Part shown: positions 21,974 to 33,544 of the stretch, piece after piece
Layout of the letters: each line of letters begins with the position of its first letter
Numbering within the stretch: position 1 is the first letter of the stretch
Source: Anthopleura xanthogrammica
Taxonomy: Eukaryota; Cnidaria; Anthozoa; Actiniaria; Actiniidae
DNA length: 64,000 nucleotides
NCBI GenBank assembly: GCA_964019055.1
Contig: OZ025223.1
Location: 7,746,263 to 7,810,262 of the forward strand
Direction of reading: 5' to 3'
Notes under the pieces: generated by a model
What the model saw: the letters and a program-made list of their open reading frames with translations, nothing else
What the model was told of the DNA's origin: nothing
Database searches by the model: none
Position numbers and translations under genes: made by a program

Positions 21974-23551
21974 CTATTCCTTATTATGTGTTCTTAAATG
22001 AATATCGAGGCCTCTTTTGTATCCAAATGCCTTGTCACATTTCGAACACTCATATGGCTTTTCACCGGTATGTGTGCGTAGATGGACATCCAGATCGGAT
22101 TTCTGATAAAATGCCCTAATGCAATGCGTACATTCGTAAGGTCTGTCACCGGTATGTGATCGTACATGTCGATCTAGATGAGATTTTCTAGTAAATGCAC
22201 TTTCACAGAATGTACACTTGTATGGCTTTTCACCGGTATGTATTCGTAAATGAACAATGAGAGCACCTTGCTGTGTAAATGCCTTGTCACAATGCGAACA
22301 CTTATATGGCTTTTCACCGGTATGTGTGCGGTAGTGATCATTGAGATCATTTTTGTGTAGAAATGGCTTTTCACAGTACGAGCATTTATGAGGTTTGTCG
22401 CCCGAGTGGCTTCGTAAATGATCATTTAGCACTTTTTTCCGGGCAAATGCCTTGCTGCAATGTGTACACTTGAATGGTTTTTCTCCGGTATGTGTTCGAA
22501 TATGACCATCTAGATTAGATTTCTGTGTGAACACTTTATCACAATACGAACACTTATGTATTTTTTTAGGAGAATCCTTTTTCTTCCTAACCCTTTTTTC
22601 TTTTATCTTTGTCGTTTTTGTCTTTTTTTTCTTGCTTTTCTCGTCATTTGATTGGCCACCATCAACCTTGGAATCTCCATCATCTGATTGGTCATCTTCC
22701 ACATGGTAATCACTATCTCTGGCATCATCTGATTCACCACTCAAGCTCTCTTCAAGATCTTCATTTTCTGCTTGAAGAGCTCGTAAATCAAAGTGCTCAG
22801 GATGACTTGGTGAGCCCGCACCGTTGTTAGGGTCAGAGTAGGGAGCTTCGGGATCTGTCCCCTCAAGAACTTTACCATCTCCATCATAATTGACCTCAAC
22901 AACAAAGTTAGTTATTATGCTATTTTGATCACCATCAGTAAAAATAACAGTGCATCTTTCTTCATTTTTCTCATTACTTTCGCTCTCTGTATTTTCCATT
23001 TGTCTTTCATTGTCAACATACATTGAGGTACATTGATTGACACAGCCGTAGTCTTCAGTCTGGGTAGCCACACTGCACACTTCATTGGGTTTTGGAGGCA
23101 CATCACTGGACCGTACTCTGAGTATGGTGCTCTAGATCGACAGAAAATAAACAACATGTTCAGAACATTAGGTGTTTAACTGGCCAATATCACTAACATA
23201 GTAATTTGGTATTTTTTCCTCCAGGTTCTCCAGTTTTCCTCCTACCAACTCCAAACTACAATTCAATCTGTGAGTTAGTCATGCCTTGACTTACATGTAG
23301 ATCAGCCCAGAGATTGTTTCAGGGTTTGATCTGTGAATTAGCTGTGCTCTGACTTAGTTCAGCCCTGAGGTCGTTTCAGGGTTCAATAACATTTTAAGGC
23401 TGAAGGTTACACTTGTCAATAAACTTACCTCAGATTGTGAGGGGTCTTCTGGCCATCTGTGTTCTCCAGTCTTGATGTTGTAATAAAACAAAATATCTCC
23501 TGATCTGCGTGCATAGCCAAACCAATCAGTTTCAAATTCATCAGACTCCAT
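21974..23551 (-). CDS. WW-like / C2H2 zinc-finger protein, tandem copy 4
   Basis: The coding exons are 23551-23429 (41 aa) and 23131-21974 (385 aa plus stop), phase 0, about 426 aa. The WW-like exon differs from that of copy 3 by one visible residue (RSGDI for RSGEI). Exon 2 opens [18 protein letters not shown], then [16 protein letters not shown], then the copy-3-type middle region ([12 protein letters not shown], a Ser/Asp-rich stretch, a Lys/Arg block) and seven C2H2 fingers ending HLRTHNKE. Fingers 5 to 7 are close to copy 3. Finger 4 ([11 protein letters not shown]) is unlike copy 3 (ARSSRLVCHIR) and resembles fingers of copies 1 and 2. It is probably nuclear and DNA-binding; the target is unknown. 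Confidence 0.85.
23132..23428 (-). other. Intron of copy 4
   Basis: 297 bp, phase 0, holding one SINE tail and two 56-bp units (about 23,215-23,385). It is the unexpanded counterpart of the copy 3 intron. Confidence 0.7.
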
Positions 23552-23690
23552 CCTTCTGCCTTATTTGTACCCCTATTATACAATATGAGAAATAAGTTAT
23601 TTTGAAATTGGAAAAGATATACTTTACTCTGTCTGAATAATAACCACAGTACCTGCATGGCAGTGGATAGCAAAGGATAGTAAATATAGG

Positions 23691-24018
23691 ATATTACATG
23701 GTCGCACAGAGATACAAATTTTATCTACAAGTGTTGAGATATTATCTCTTACAAGTGAGCGCAGCGAACGAGTGAGAGATAATATCAGCACGAGAAGATA
23801 AAATTCGTATCTCCAAGTGGCCATGTAATGTTCTATTTATTATATGAAATCTTCAATGAAAAATAATGGAGAATTTGAGAAGCTGAGCAAAAGGTCGAAA
23901 TTTGTCACCACCAGTGTTGATATAAATCGTATCCCCACTGGCCACTGGTGAGTGGGGATATCAATTTTATCATTTTGATGTCACTCAATATCACACTCTA
24001 TTTCATATAATATTTATT
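23691..24018. mobile_element. Double-hairpin MITE, copy 1
   Basis: The first half is a palindrome of about 140 bp (ATATTACATGGTCGCACAGA ... AAGTGGCCATGTAATGTTCT, with GATAATATC arms). A second palindromic module follows, around TATCCCCACTGGCCACTGGT. The whole unit recurs inverted at 45,561-45,873. No ORF. Confidence 0.75.
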
Positions 24019-24520
24019 GAATAGCAAAGGATAATAAGTTTTTCAGTGGATAGTAAGGGATACTATAAGATAGCAGCACATGGTAGTTGTAGGTGAAAAT
24101 GTATGTATGCCTTGTGGTGCAAAGCAGTTGTTCGTTCTATTTTCAAATACATCATATCATTCGAATTATTAAAACCCAAGAATGGATGAATTTTAACCAC
24201 ACAGATCTAATAACATTCGCATAAGCTTACATCAAGTCAGTCATGGATTTTTTGAACGCTCTTAATACAGCAAATTCATACGACTTAGCCTTATATCTAT
24301 CGCTTATATACCGTTGGGAGTTGAGACAAAATACAAGATACACAGGTGCTTAATTAATTACTTTCATCAAAATCAAAGAGATTATTGTCTGGGATAAAGA
24401 GAAGCTTGATCGAGTAACCCTACCTTCATCGATCATAAACAAACTCGATCATCATCGCTTTGATCCTACAAACTGCACTAAATACCCACTAAACAACCCA
24501 ATAAATCATTCCTGACTTAC

Positions 24521-24590
24521 CCGACGTATCAGTTGACCAGAAAACAGTCTGTTTGAGCAGAAAAATCAACCAAAATGACAAGATATTTGT
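24521..24590 (-). promoter_or_regulatory. Non-coding first exon and donor site, copy 4
   Basis: CTGATACGTCGG followed by GTAAGTCAGG on the minus strand, in the same flanking block as for the other three copies. It lies about 1 kb upstream of the WW-like exon. The start is not determined. Confidence 0.5.
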
Positions 24591-24725
24591 AACTCAACAA
24601 TAATGAAGAGAAGGACTGGGGACTAATACCACAGGGAGCCCGTCTTTTCGTAATGGGTACGCCTCACCACAGGCAGCCCAATGAATGAATGGCATGAAAA
24701 AATAAATGGTACTATTTTTAGTGCT

Positions 24726-24742
24726 TTCTCTCTCTTTCTCTC

Positions 24743-24812
<70 letters not shown>
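24726..24812. repeat. (CT)n microsatellite
   Basis: A mostly uninterrupted CT run of about 85 bp, with TTTC interruptions at the start. Confidence 0.95.
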
Positions 24813-24816
<4 letters not shown>

Positions 24817-24924
24817 CTTTTCTTTCTGTGCCTACCTGGACTATTTCTTCAACTTCTGCACTATTTTTTAATTTTCTTGCATGATGAGCCCAGATTTTTT
24901 GTGATTCATGTTGTGCGCACACAT

Positions 24925-26385
24925 ACCTCATGCGCGCTAACACATTGAGCGGTATTTTATATTCCCTTTTTTAGCAGTATAAATACCATTCAAGGAGCAA
25001 ACGTTCTTCAGCTTCTGCACTTTTTAAAAATTCTACTGGAAGATGCGCACTTTTTGTGTATGTGTGTTTATTCATGTGGTGCGCACACATACCTCATGCG
25101 CGCTTAACACATTGAGCGGTATTATTTTATGTTCCCTTTTTTCGCAGCATAAATACCATTCAAGGAACAAACGTTCTTCAACTTCTGCACTTTTTAAAAA
25201 TTCTACTGGATGATGCGCACTTTTTGTGTGTGTGTTTATTCATGTGGTGCGCACACATACCTTTGCGCGCTTAACGCATTCGGCGGTCGTTATATGTTCC
25301 CTTTTTTCACAGCACTAAATATCATTCAAGGAACAAACATTCTTCAGCTTCTACACTGTTTTTTTTTAAATTCTACTGCATGATGGGCACATTTTTTTTT
25401 GTGATTCATGGGGTGCGCACAAACACCTCATGCGCTCTTTAAACACTGGGCGGTATTATTTTATGTTCCTTTTTTTCGCAGTACTAAATATCATTCAAGG
25501 ATCAAACGTTCTTCAGTTTCTGCACTGTTTTTTTTTTATTCTACTGCATGATGGGCACAGTTTTTTTTTGTGATTCATGGAGTGTGCACAAATACCCCAT
25601 GCGCGCTTTAAAACATTCGGCGGTATTATCTATGTTCCTTTTTTTTGCAGCATAATTTCCATTCAAGGAACAAACGTTCTTCAGCTCCTGCACTGTTTTT
25701 TTTTTAAATTCTACTGCATGATGGACACAGTTTTTTATTTTTTTGTGATTCATGGGGTGCGTACTGAAATACCTCATGCGCGCTTTAAAACATTCAGCGG
25801 TATTATTTTATGTTCGCTTTTTCGTAGCATAAATGCCTTTCAAGGAACAAACGTTCTTCAGCTCCTGCACTGTTTTTTTTTTAAATTCTACTGCATGATG
25901 GACACAGTTTTTTATTTTTTTGTGATTCATGGGGTGCGTACTGAAATACCTCATGCGCGCTTTAAAACATTCAGCGGTATTATTTTATGTTTGCTTTTTC
26001 GTAGCATAAATGCCTTTCAAGGAACAAACGTTCTTCAGCTCCTGCACTGTTTTTTTTTTAAATTCTACTGCATGATGGACACAGTTTTTTATTTTTTTGT
26101 GATTCATGGGGTGCGTACTGAAATACCTCATGCGCGCTTTAAAACATTCAGCGGTATTATTTTATGTTTGCTTTTTCGTAGCATAAATGCCTTTCAAGGA
26201 ACAAACGTTCTGTAACTTCTGCACTTTTTTTTTTTAATTCTACTGCATGATGGGCACAGTTTTTTTTGTAATTCATGTGGTGCGCACAAATACCTCATGT
26301 GCGCTTTAAAACATTCGGCGGTATTGTTTTATGTTCGCTTTTTCGTAGCATAAATGCTATTCAAGGAACAAACGTAAGATTTTCA
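24925..26385. repeat. 177-bp satellite
   Basis: Eight or so units with the order AAGGAACAAACGTTCTTCAG, TTCTACTGCATGATG, GATTCATGGGGTGCG, CCTCATGCGCGCTTTAAAAC and GGCGGTATTATTTTATGTTC. Neighbouring units at 25,745 and 25,922 are exactly 177 bp apart. Because 177 is a multiple of 3, one plus-strand frame stays open for over 200 codons. I do not regard that as a gene. Confidence 0.9.
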
Positions 26386-26771
26386 GCTATGTTAGTCCAA
26401 TGTATCAGTAAAATAAATTATATTGTACAATTGAGGACTGTTAAAATGTTGGCTTTTCACGGCTATAACGGCTAAGTTTTTCCGTTACGGTTAACAAAAA
26501 TCTCTAGTAATTAATTTTCATTGTTTTAAAAGTTTTAAAACCTTAATTTCCATCGTTTTGGAGGAGTTAATGTTTACGTTGTTGAAAACACATTCTGAAC
26601 ATTTTGGGATGAATGCATAACATTACATCAGTCTTGAGAAGAGATCTCGACAAATACAAGTCTTACAAACCATGACTATAAACAATTATGGTTGACATTT
26701 TTTTAGACTTTTTCGCCTAACGGCTAAATTTTTGGGCCGTTTTACGGCTAACGGTTAAGACCCTCTTTGAA

Positions 26772-26890
26772 TTGCCGTATTTCACTATGACGTCTCATCA
26801 AAATAATCTGTTTTAACGCTAAGGATCATGGTCACCGGCAGAGAGGGCAAAATAGCAGCAAAACAAATGAAATTATTTACAGGGAGGCTA
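26772..26890. mobile_element. Partial MITE related to 42,131-42,359
   Basis: Starts TTGCCGTATTTCACTATGAC and continues through GCTAAGGATCATGGTC and AAATAGCAGCAAAACAA. It matches the left half of the complete element at 42,131. The right arm is missing. Confidence 0.6.
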
Positions 26891-27511
26891 GGGGGCTGAT
26901 GGAAATGCGGGAGACAGAGGGAAGCAGCATATTTTAAGCTAGCGCTCCACAAAGGTCTGGGCTAAGAAAGACAGGGGACTTTGAGGGGAGGGGTAACAAA
27001 AATTTTTGAAAGTGAACATCAAAATGGTCCAAAATGGATCAGACTCCTTCCCTGTAAATTATGACTGGCCTCTAAATGGCCTGTTGTTGTGAACGAGCTT
27101 TTATTTCAGAAGAATGGAATCTTTAGATATTTGATTTTCTATCTTTATTAGCTTATTACCCTAAGACCTCGTTTCCATTCTCTTGTTTTAATTCATTTTT
27201 GCCTGGTGTATAGCTTGATACCCTTGGGCTTCCTGTGTAGGATTTTCCCGCTCTTTACACAGGGTACCCAAAACAACGAAATTCAAGTCACGGGGGACCT
27301 TAGAAAGCTTTGCGTGAGTGAAATAGATTTATAAAGAATATTTGGGGATTTCTTAACCAAATGGTAAGTTAAAAGAAGTTTTAGTTTTTTCCCCTTAAAA
27401 TGAATTGTTTTTATATTTCTTTTTGATGATTATTTAGCATTATTTTCGTTAAAAAGAAGGCAAACTTTCCCAAAACGATCACTGCATTTTGACTGTTTGT
27501 CAATGTGCTGT

Positions 27512-27580
27512 TACCCTGGGTGCCAGAGGTTCCTTGTCTTTTCGTCCCAAAACACAAAAGCCCCTCTGGAATCCAGGGTA
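27512..27580. mobile_element. 69-bp MITE with 9-bp target duplication
   Basis: Termini TACCCTGGGTGCCAGAGG and, inverted, CCTCTGGAATCCAGGGTA; flanks ATGTGCTGT on both sides. The ends and the 9-bp duplication match the element at 40,546. Confidence 0.75.
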
Positions 27581-28249
27581 ATGTGCTGTAAGCTTAAATT
27601 TTCTATGATTAACAAATTTCTGCTCACTTGAAATCAAGCAAATATAACCTTTTAATTCCTATGTTTAACTTAGTAATCTTTCCTGTGTAATGTTGTTCCA
27701 ACACATACAGTATACAACAGTACAGTCTAGAATCTAATTTCCAGTCTATCATACATATAAATCAACTAAGTAGTCTACTTCAGTCAATTTTCCAACAGTG
27801 TGATCGAGATACTATTTTTTGAAGGAAGCCAAACCCCCCGAGTCATGAGCCATAGCTAGTTGGGTGGCATGGGTCAGGGTCTGGAAAGGGAGGTCTGGAT
27901 CCCGAATCACACATTTTTTTCCCCCGAAATCCTGCATCCCGCAACATTTTGCCATAAACTGACAGCCCGTCGACAGCCCCTTAATTGTAAGCAACGACTA
28001 CATTCATATTCAAAGGCATTTGAAATTTTATTTTATTTTTTTTTTTTTTCATGTTTCACAGAGATTGAACTGGCAATTCCTGAGTCACGGCCGATGCCAA
28101 AACCCCAAATCACATAAGATTTTTTCCTAGTTTTCCAGCAAGACCTTGTGTTATATTTCATCTGTTTCCCTGATCCTGCAAATTACACCCTTCCAGACCC
28201 TTATTGTTGCTACTAGTGTAGTCTCTCGTCACATACAATGTGTTGTTCT

Positions 28250-28410
28250 AGCCTGGGGTTGTGGGTTTGCCTTATTCCCATCTGAGCTACATATGTGAGT
28301 TGTATGAGTTTGTTTGATGTGTTGTTCTCTCCCTTGCAATATGTGGAAACTTTTTTCTCTGGGTCTTCCAGTTTTCTTGTGTGTTGTAAATGTAGTTGAG
28401 TCGAGTGAAC
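28250..28410 (+). mobile_element. Decayed SINE
   Basis: Keeps the order GTTGTTCTCTCCCTTGC, a C/T-rich stretch, and GGGTCTTCCAGTTTTCTTG of the SINE body. The tRNA-like head is barely recognisable. Confidence 0.35.
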
Positions 28411-29489
28411 TTCAAAATATAAGCTATTATGAATGTGTAATTATGAAAAAAGGTGATTAATAAGTAATTTTGTTGGGAAACAGAAGCTTTAAGTAATGTT
28501 TACAACATGAGCAGTGTTGTCAGTATGTGCCAGAGGCGAGTGATTGTAAATCTGAAACAACACAGACGCAAAGGTTGTAGACAACTTATTCATTCAGTGT
28601 TTTAGCTGGCAATTACAGTCGTAAGCTCATCATATGGTTGATTTACACAAAAATTTGTGTTGTAAGCATGTTGTGCACAAGAGTTGTAAGGAAAAATCGT
28701 ACCATGTAAATAGTAATGGGTTTGTTGTTTATTGTTGATCAACCACATACAATCCAATCTGGGAATTGCACCCAGTCCTCAAGACATTACTAAACGTAAA
28801 TGCCAAGTGTGCTCTCTTACACCATTTAGATCTAATGTATTGGTTGTCTGTATGTACAGTACATGCGTATGTTCATAGATTGTTTTGTTTCTTTGGTTGG
28901 TCCTTACCTGTATATTCGTATAAATGCAAATAGCATTTAACAAATAGAAAACGTTTGCCGTGTTTACATAGCCTCACATAAACACGAGGGAAGTTTGGGA
29001 GAAGCCGAGAGCTGTTGTGTAAAACTGAGCCGCACCATGTACAGTACATGCGTATGTTCATAGATTGTTTTGTTTCTTTGATTGGTTCTTATATTCATTA
29101 TAATGCAAATAGCATATGTATATAGTATTTGAATCATTATAATTACCTACTTTTTGCCCTGAAGATGCACTAGAAATGTGAAAGCTCAGCAATTAAATAA
29201 TTGTGGAAGAAACAAGCATACATATTGTGTGTCAGATTACCTACTTGCATGTTTTCTACTCAATGCTTGCCTAATGATGGGCTGACTGAGCAAACAACTA
29301 ATCGTGCAAAGAATTGTTGATCAAAAAATTTTATTACGTGGCTCTTCACTCTTTGTTTTGAAAATCATTTCTCAAGTGGTTTTTAGATAAATCACTGATT
29401 TATATCACTTTGATTAAATGTTTTGGACTTTTCTGAGACTTAAAATATATTGGATTCAATAGTCTCCTTCACAGTTCCCTGCGCCATCT

Positions 29490-29605
29490 TGAAAACCCTC
29501 AAAGCACAGGAGAGAACCAGCAAACAACTCTACTCACATACAAGACCAAGCCCAGTGGGACTCAAACCCAGGTCGCATTGGTGGGAGGTGAAAGATTTAT
29601 GGCTT
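29490..29605 (-). mobile_element. SINE fragment
   Basis: AAGCACAGGAGAGAACCAGC, AACAACTCTACTCACATAC and GGGACTCAAACCCAGG are the reverse complement of the SINE body and B-box region. The 3' tail is absent. Confidence 0.6.
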
Positions 29606-30578
29606 CCCATTAAAGAATGAATATGATATATACAATTGCCCATTTAAACAAAAAAATACAACTATCTCCTCATGTATGCAAACAAATTATTCATGTCATA
29701 AAATCATTTTCAAATTTTCGCTCAAATAATTTGGGTGAATGGTGATTTGTAGAGTTGCCATAGTAACATTCAGTACACATTATGTATGGTAGAAAAAAAT
29801 TCTAATGTATACTTGTATGTTTCCATGACATCCCTTCCCCGCTACGCCACGTGGAGGCTACCATTCATGTAGCGGAAATTTCCACATCTGTGAAATCACA
29901 CTAGATGGGTGTCCAATCAGTGTCTAAAATAAATCAAATGCGCAGCCAGCTCAAATTTGTGCGCCCCTATATTCATATAATGGCCCAGTGAGTTTTGCAA
30001 AGCCTGATTAGCATCTAAGTGTTAGGATTAAATGGTTAAATATCAGCATCATTATAAGAATTAGTTATTAAAGCATTTTGATAACCAGGCTTCATAATAC
30101 TCATAAAAACCTCATTATATAAACAAATGCATGACGCAATGTGCAGCTTTAACAACATGAACATAGACTCAACATAATACACATCACATCACAGATATAT
30201 ACGACAAGTTCAAAAACACAACTGCAACTTGTGTAAAGATCTCTCCTCAAGGAATGGCATTCTGCAATAATAATAGTAATAGAAAAGAACAGCACTAATA
30301 ATATTAAGAGTTTGAGAAATTCAGAAATAACATTTTACTCATTGTACATTGTATCTTACCAAATTTACCGCAGGACAGTATTCTGCGTCGACTCATCTTT
30401 GGTTGAGCTACAGAGTAATCAAGATATCTATCCAGTCCAATAGACCATCTTCAATGATAGCCAGGTACCATACTTTTTGTTGATCTTAAGCAAGCCACTT
30501 TAGCTCTGATAATAGTCTGCTATGTACATTCCAGTCAAACTGATTTCAATAATACCCAATGCTACCTCTCGTGCATGA

Positions 30579-30650
30579 ATGTCTTGACCTTTTGGCTAAG
30601 CAAGTCCAATTTACTTATCAGATATAAACTTGAATCCCAGATTCAGTGAG
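30579..30650 (+). pseudogene. U2 snRNA-like fragment
   Basis: TCTTGACCTTTTGGCTAAGC aligns with the start of U2 snRNA (TCTCGGCCTTTTGGCTAAG in animals), and ACTTATCAG follows at about the right distance. The GUAGUA branch-site recognition element cannot be found, nor can an Sm site. If related at all, this is a decayed copy. Confidence 0.35.
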
Positions 30651-31088
30651 GAATGTATTTAATGTCTGTGAATCCTGATTGGCATCTTAGTAGCTCTTGA
30701 TTTGCTTGATTTTTTGCACTATAATATGTCATATTCCAAATAATCAGGCCCAGGACTTTGGGCAATTTATAGATATTTTCTTGCTTAAAGCTTTTGTTTA
30801 GGTCATACTTTACCAATACTATACGATTATTCCTTGAATGTTTACCAGTACATCATCTACATGTGCGTCATTCTGTGCAGTTGAAGGAATATTATCAAAC
30901 CTCCATCACATAGTGTCCATAAAGCACCAGTTGCAGTACCTAGAACTTCTTTGATCCTTGTGAGGAGATTTCCTGGTTGACTTAAGCAAGAACACATTTG
31001 TACACAACTCTAATAATTGTCAACAGTGCAAAGAAATGATAAAATGAGGTTAACCAAAGCTTATAAAAATCAAAGTAAAAATTTTATA

Positions 31089-33250
31089 CAAGGCTGAGTG
31101 AGCAAAACAATTAACCAAGTCATATACAATATAGTTATGCCTACATATACAAGGCAGTGAGCAATAAAATGGCCAGGTCATATACAATATAGTTATGCCT
31201 ACATATACAAGGCAGTGAGCAATAAAATGGCCAGGTCATATACAATATAGTTATGCCTACATATACAAGGCAGTGAGCAATAAAATGGCCAGGTCATATA
31301 CAATATAGTGATGCCTACATATACAAGGCAGTGACCAATAAAATGGCCAGGTCATATACAATATAGTTATGCCTACAAATACAAGGCAGTGACCAATAAC
31401 ATGGCCAGGTCATATACAATATAGTGATGCCTACATATACAAGGCAGTGACCAATAAAATGGCCAGGTCATATACAATATAGTGATGCCTACATATACAA
31501 GGCAGTGACCAATAACATGGCCAGGTCATATACAATATAGTTATGCCTACATATACAAGGCAGTGACCAATAAAATGGCCAGGTTGTTTACAATATAGTT
31601 ATGCCTACATATACAAGGCAGTGACCAATAAAATGGCCAGGTCATATACAATATAGTGATGCCTACATATACAAGGCAGTGACCAATAACATGGCCAGGT
31701 CATATACAATATAGTGATGCCTACATATACAAGGCAGTGACCAATAAAATGGCCAGGTCATATACAATATAGTTATGCCTACAAATACAAGGCAGTGACC
31801 AATAACATGGCCAGGTCATATACAATATAGTGATGCCTACATATACAAGGCAGTGACCAATAAAATGGCCAGGTCATATACAATATAGTGATGCCTACAT
31901 ATACAAGGCAGTGACCAATAAAATGGCCAGGTCATATACAATATAATTATGCCTACATATACAAGGCAGTGACCAATAAAATGGCCAGGTTGTTTACAAT
32001 ATAGTGATGCCTACATATACAAGGCAGTGACCAATAAAATGGCCAGGTCATATACAATATAATTATGCCTACATATACAAGGCAGTGACCAATAAAATGG
32101 CCAGGTTGTTTACAATATAGTGATGCCTACATATACAAGGCAGTGACCAATAAAATGGCCAGGTCATATACAATATAGTGATGCCTACATATACAAGGCA
32201 GTGACCAATAACATGGCCAGGTCATATACAATATAGTGATGCCTACATATACAAGGCAGTGACCAATAACATGGCCAGCTCATATACAATATAGTTATGC
32301 CTACATATACAAGGCAGTGACCAATAACATGGCCAGGTCATATACAATATAGTGATGCCTACATATACAAGGCAGTGACCAATAAAATGGCCAGGTCATA
32401 TACAACATAGTTACGCCTACATATACAAGGCAGTGACCAATAAAATGGCCAGGTCATATACAATATAGTTATGCCTACATACACAAGGCAGTGACCAATA
32501 ACATGGCCAGGTCATATACAATATAGTGATGCCTACATATACAAGGCAGTGACCAATAAAATGGCCAGGTCATATACAATATAGTGATGCCTACATATAC
32601 AAGGCAGTGACCAATAACATGGCCAGGTCATATACAATATAGTTATGCCTACATATACAAGGCAGTGACCAATAAAATGGCCAGGTTGTTTACAATATAG
32701 TTATGCCTACATATACAAGGCAGTGACCAATAAAATGGCCAGGTCATATACAATATAGTGATGCCTACATATACAAGGCAGTGACCAATAACATGGCCAG
32801 GTCATATACAATATAGTGATGCCTACATATACAAGGCAGTGACCAATAAAATGGCCAGGTCATATACAATATAGTTATGCCTACAAATACAAGGCAGTGA
32901 CCAATAACATGGCCAGGTCATATACAATATAGTGATGCCTACATATACAAGGCAGTGACCAATAAAATGGCCAGGTCATATACAATATAGTGATGCCTAC
33001 ATACACAAGGCAGTGACCAATAAAATGGCCAGGTCATATACAATATAGTGATGCCTACATATACAAGGCAGTGACCAATAAAATGGCCAGGTCATATACA
33101 ATATAGTTATGCCTACATATACAAGGCAGTGACCAATAACATGGCCAGGTCATATACAATATAGTGATGCCTACATATACAAGGCAGTGACCAATAACAT
33201 GGCCAGGTCATATACAATATAGTGATGCCTACATATACAAGGCAGTGACA
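31089..33250. repeat. 58-bp satellite
   Basis: About 37 units of 58 bp: GGCCAGGTCATATACAATAT, AGTGATGCCTACATATACAA, GGCAGTGACCAATAAAAT. Variants (TTGTTT for CATATA, ACATGG for AAATGG, TTATG for TGATG) alternate in a patchy way, which suggests block-wise amplification. No coding. Confidence 0.95.
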
Positions 33251-33544
33251 TAACATCAATGTCAAGAGCAAAGTCCAAATCATTTTACAAGTAGGTAAAA
33301 AAAAACTTTTCCTTCTACTACATATGTTATAAATATTAAGCAATTACTAGCATAAGAGACTCTACAGAGAAAATAGAAAAATAAGATCAATATTTTCTTG
33401 TCCCTCATATCACTACCATAACACCTTATATGTGAGTACAACTACTGTACCTGTATGACCATCCTAAAAACCATCACTTTGATATTTTCTCTCTGCTTTG
33501 CATTCCTCCATAACCAGACGATCCTACGATTTCCATTCCTAATC

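Larger units (their letters stand above)
26386..31080. other. Gene-poor stretch
   Basis: No coding exon I can support. Contents: a half-length MITE (26,772-26,890), a 69-bp MITE (27,512-27,580), a decayed SINE (28,250-28,410), a direct duplication at 28,836-28,930 and 29,036-29,110 sharing TACAGTACATGCGTATGTTC, a SINE fragment (29,490-29,605) and a U2-like fragment (30,579-30,650). ATG/GTAAGT near 27,360 looks like a splice donor, but no matching exon was found. Confidence 0.5.
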
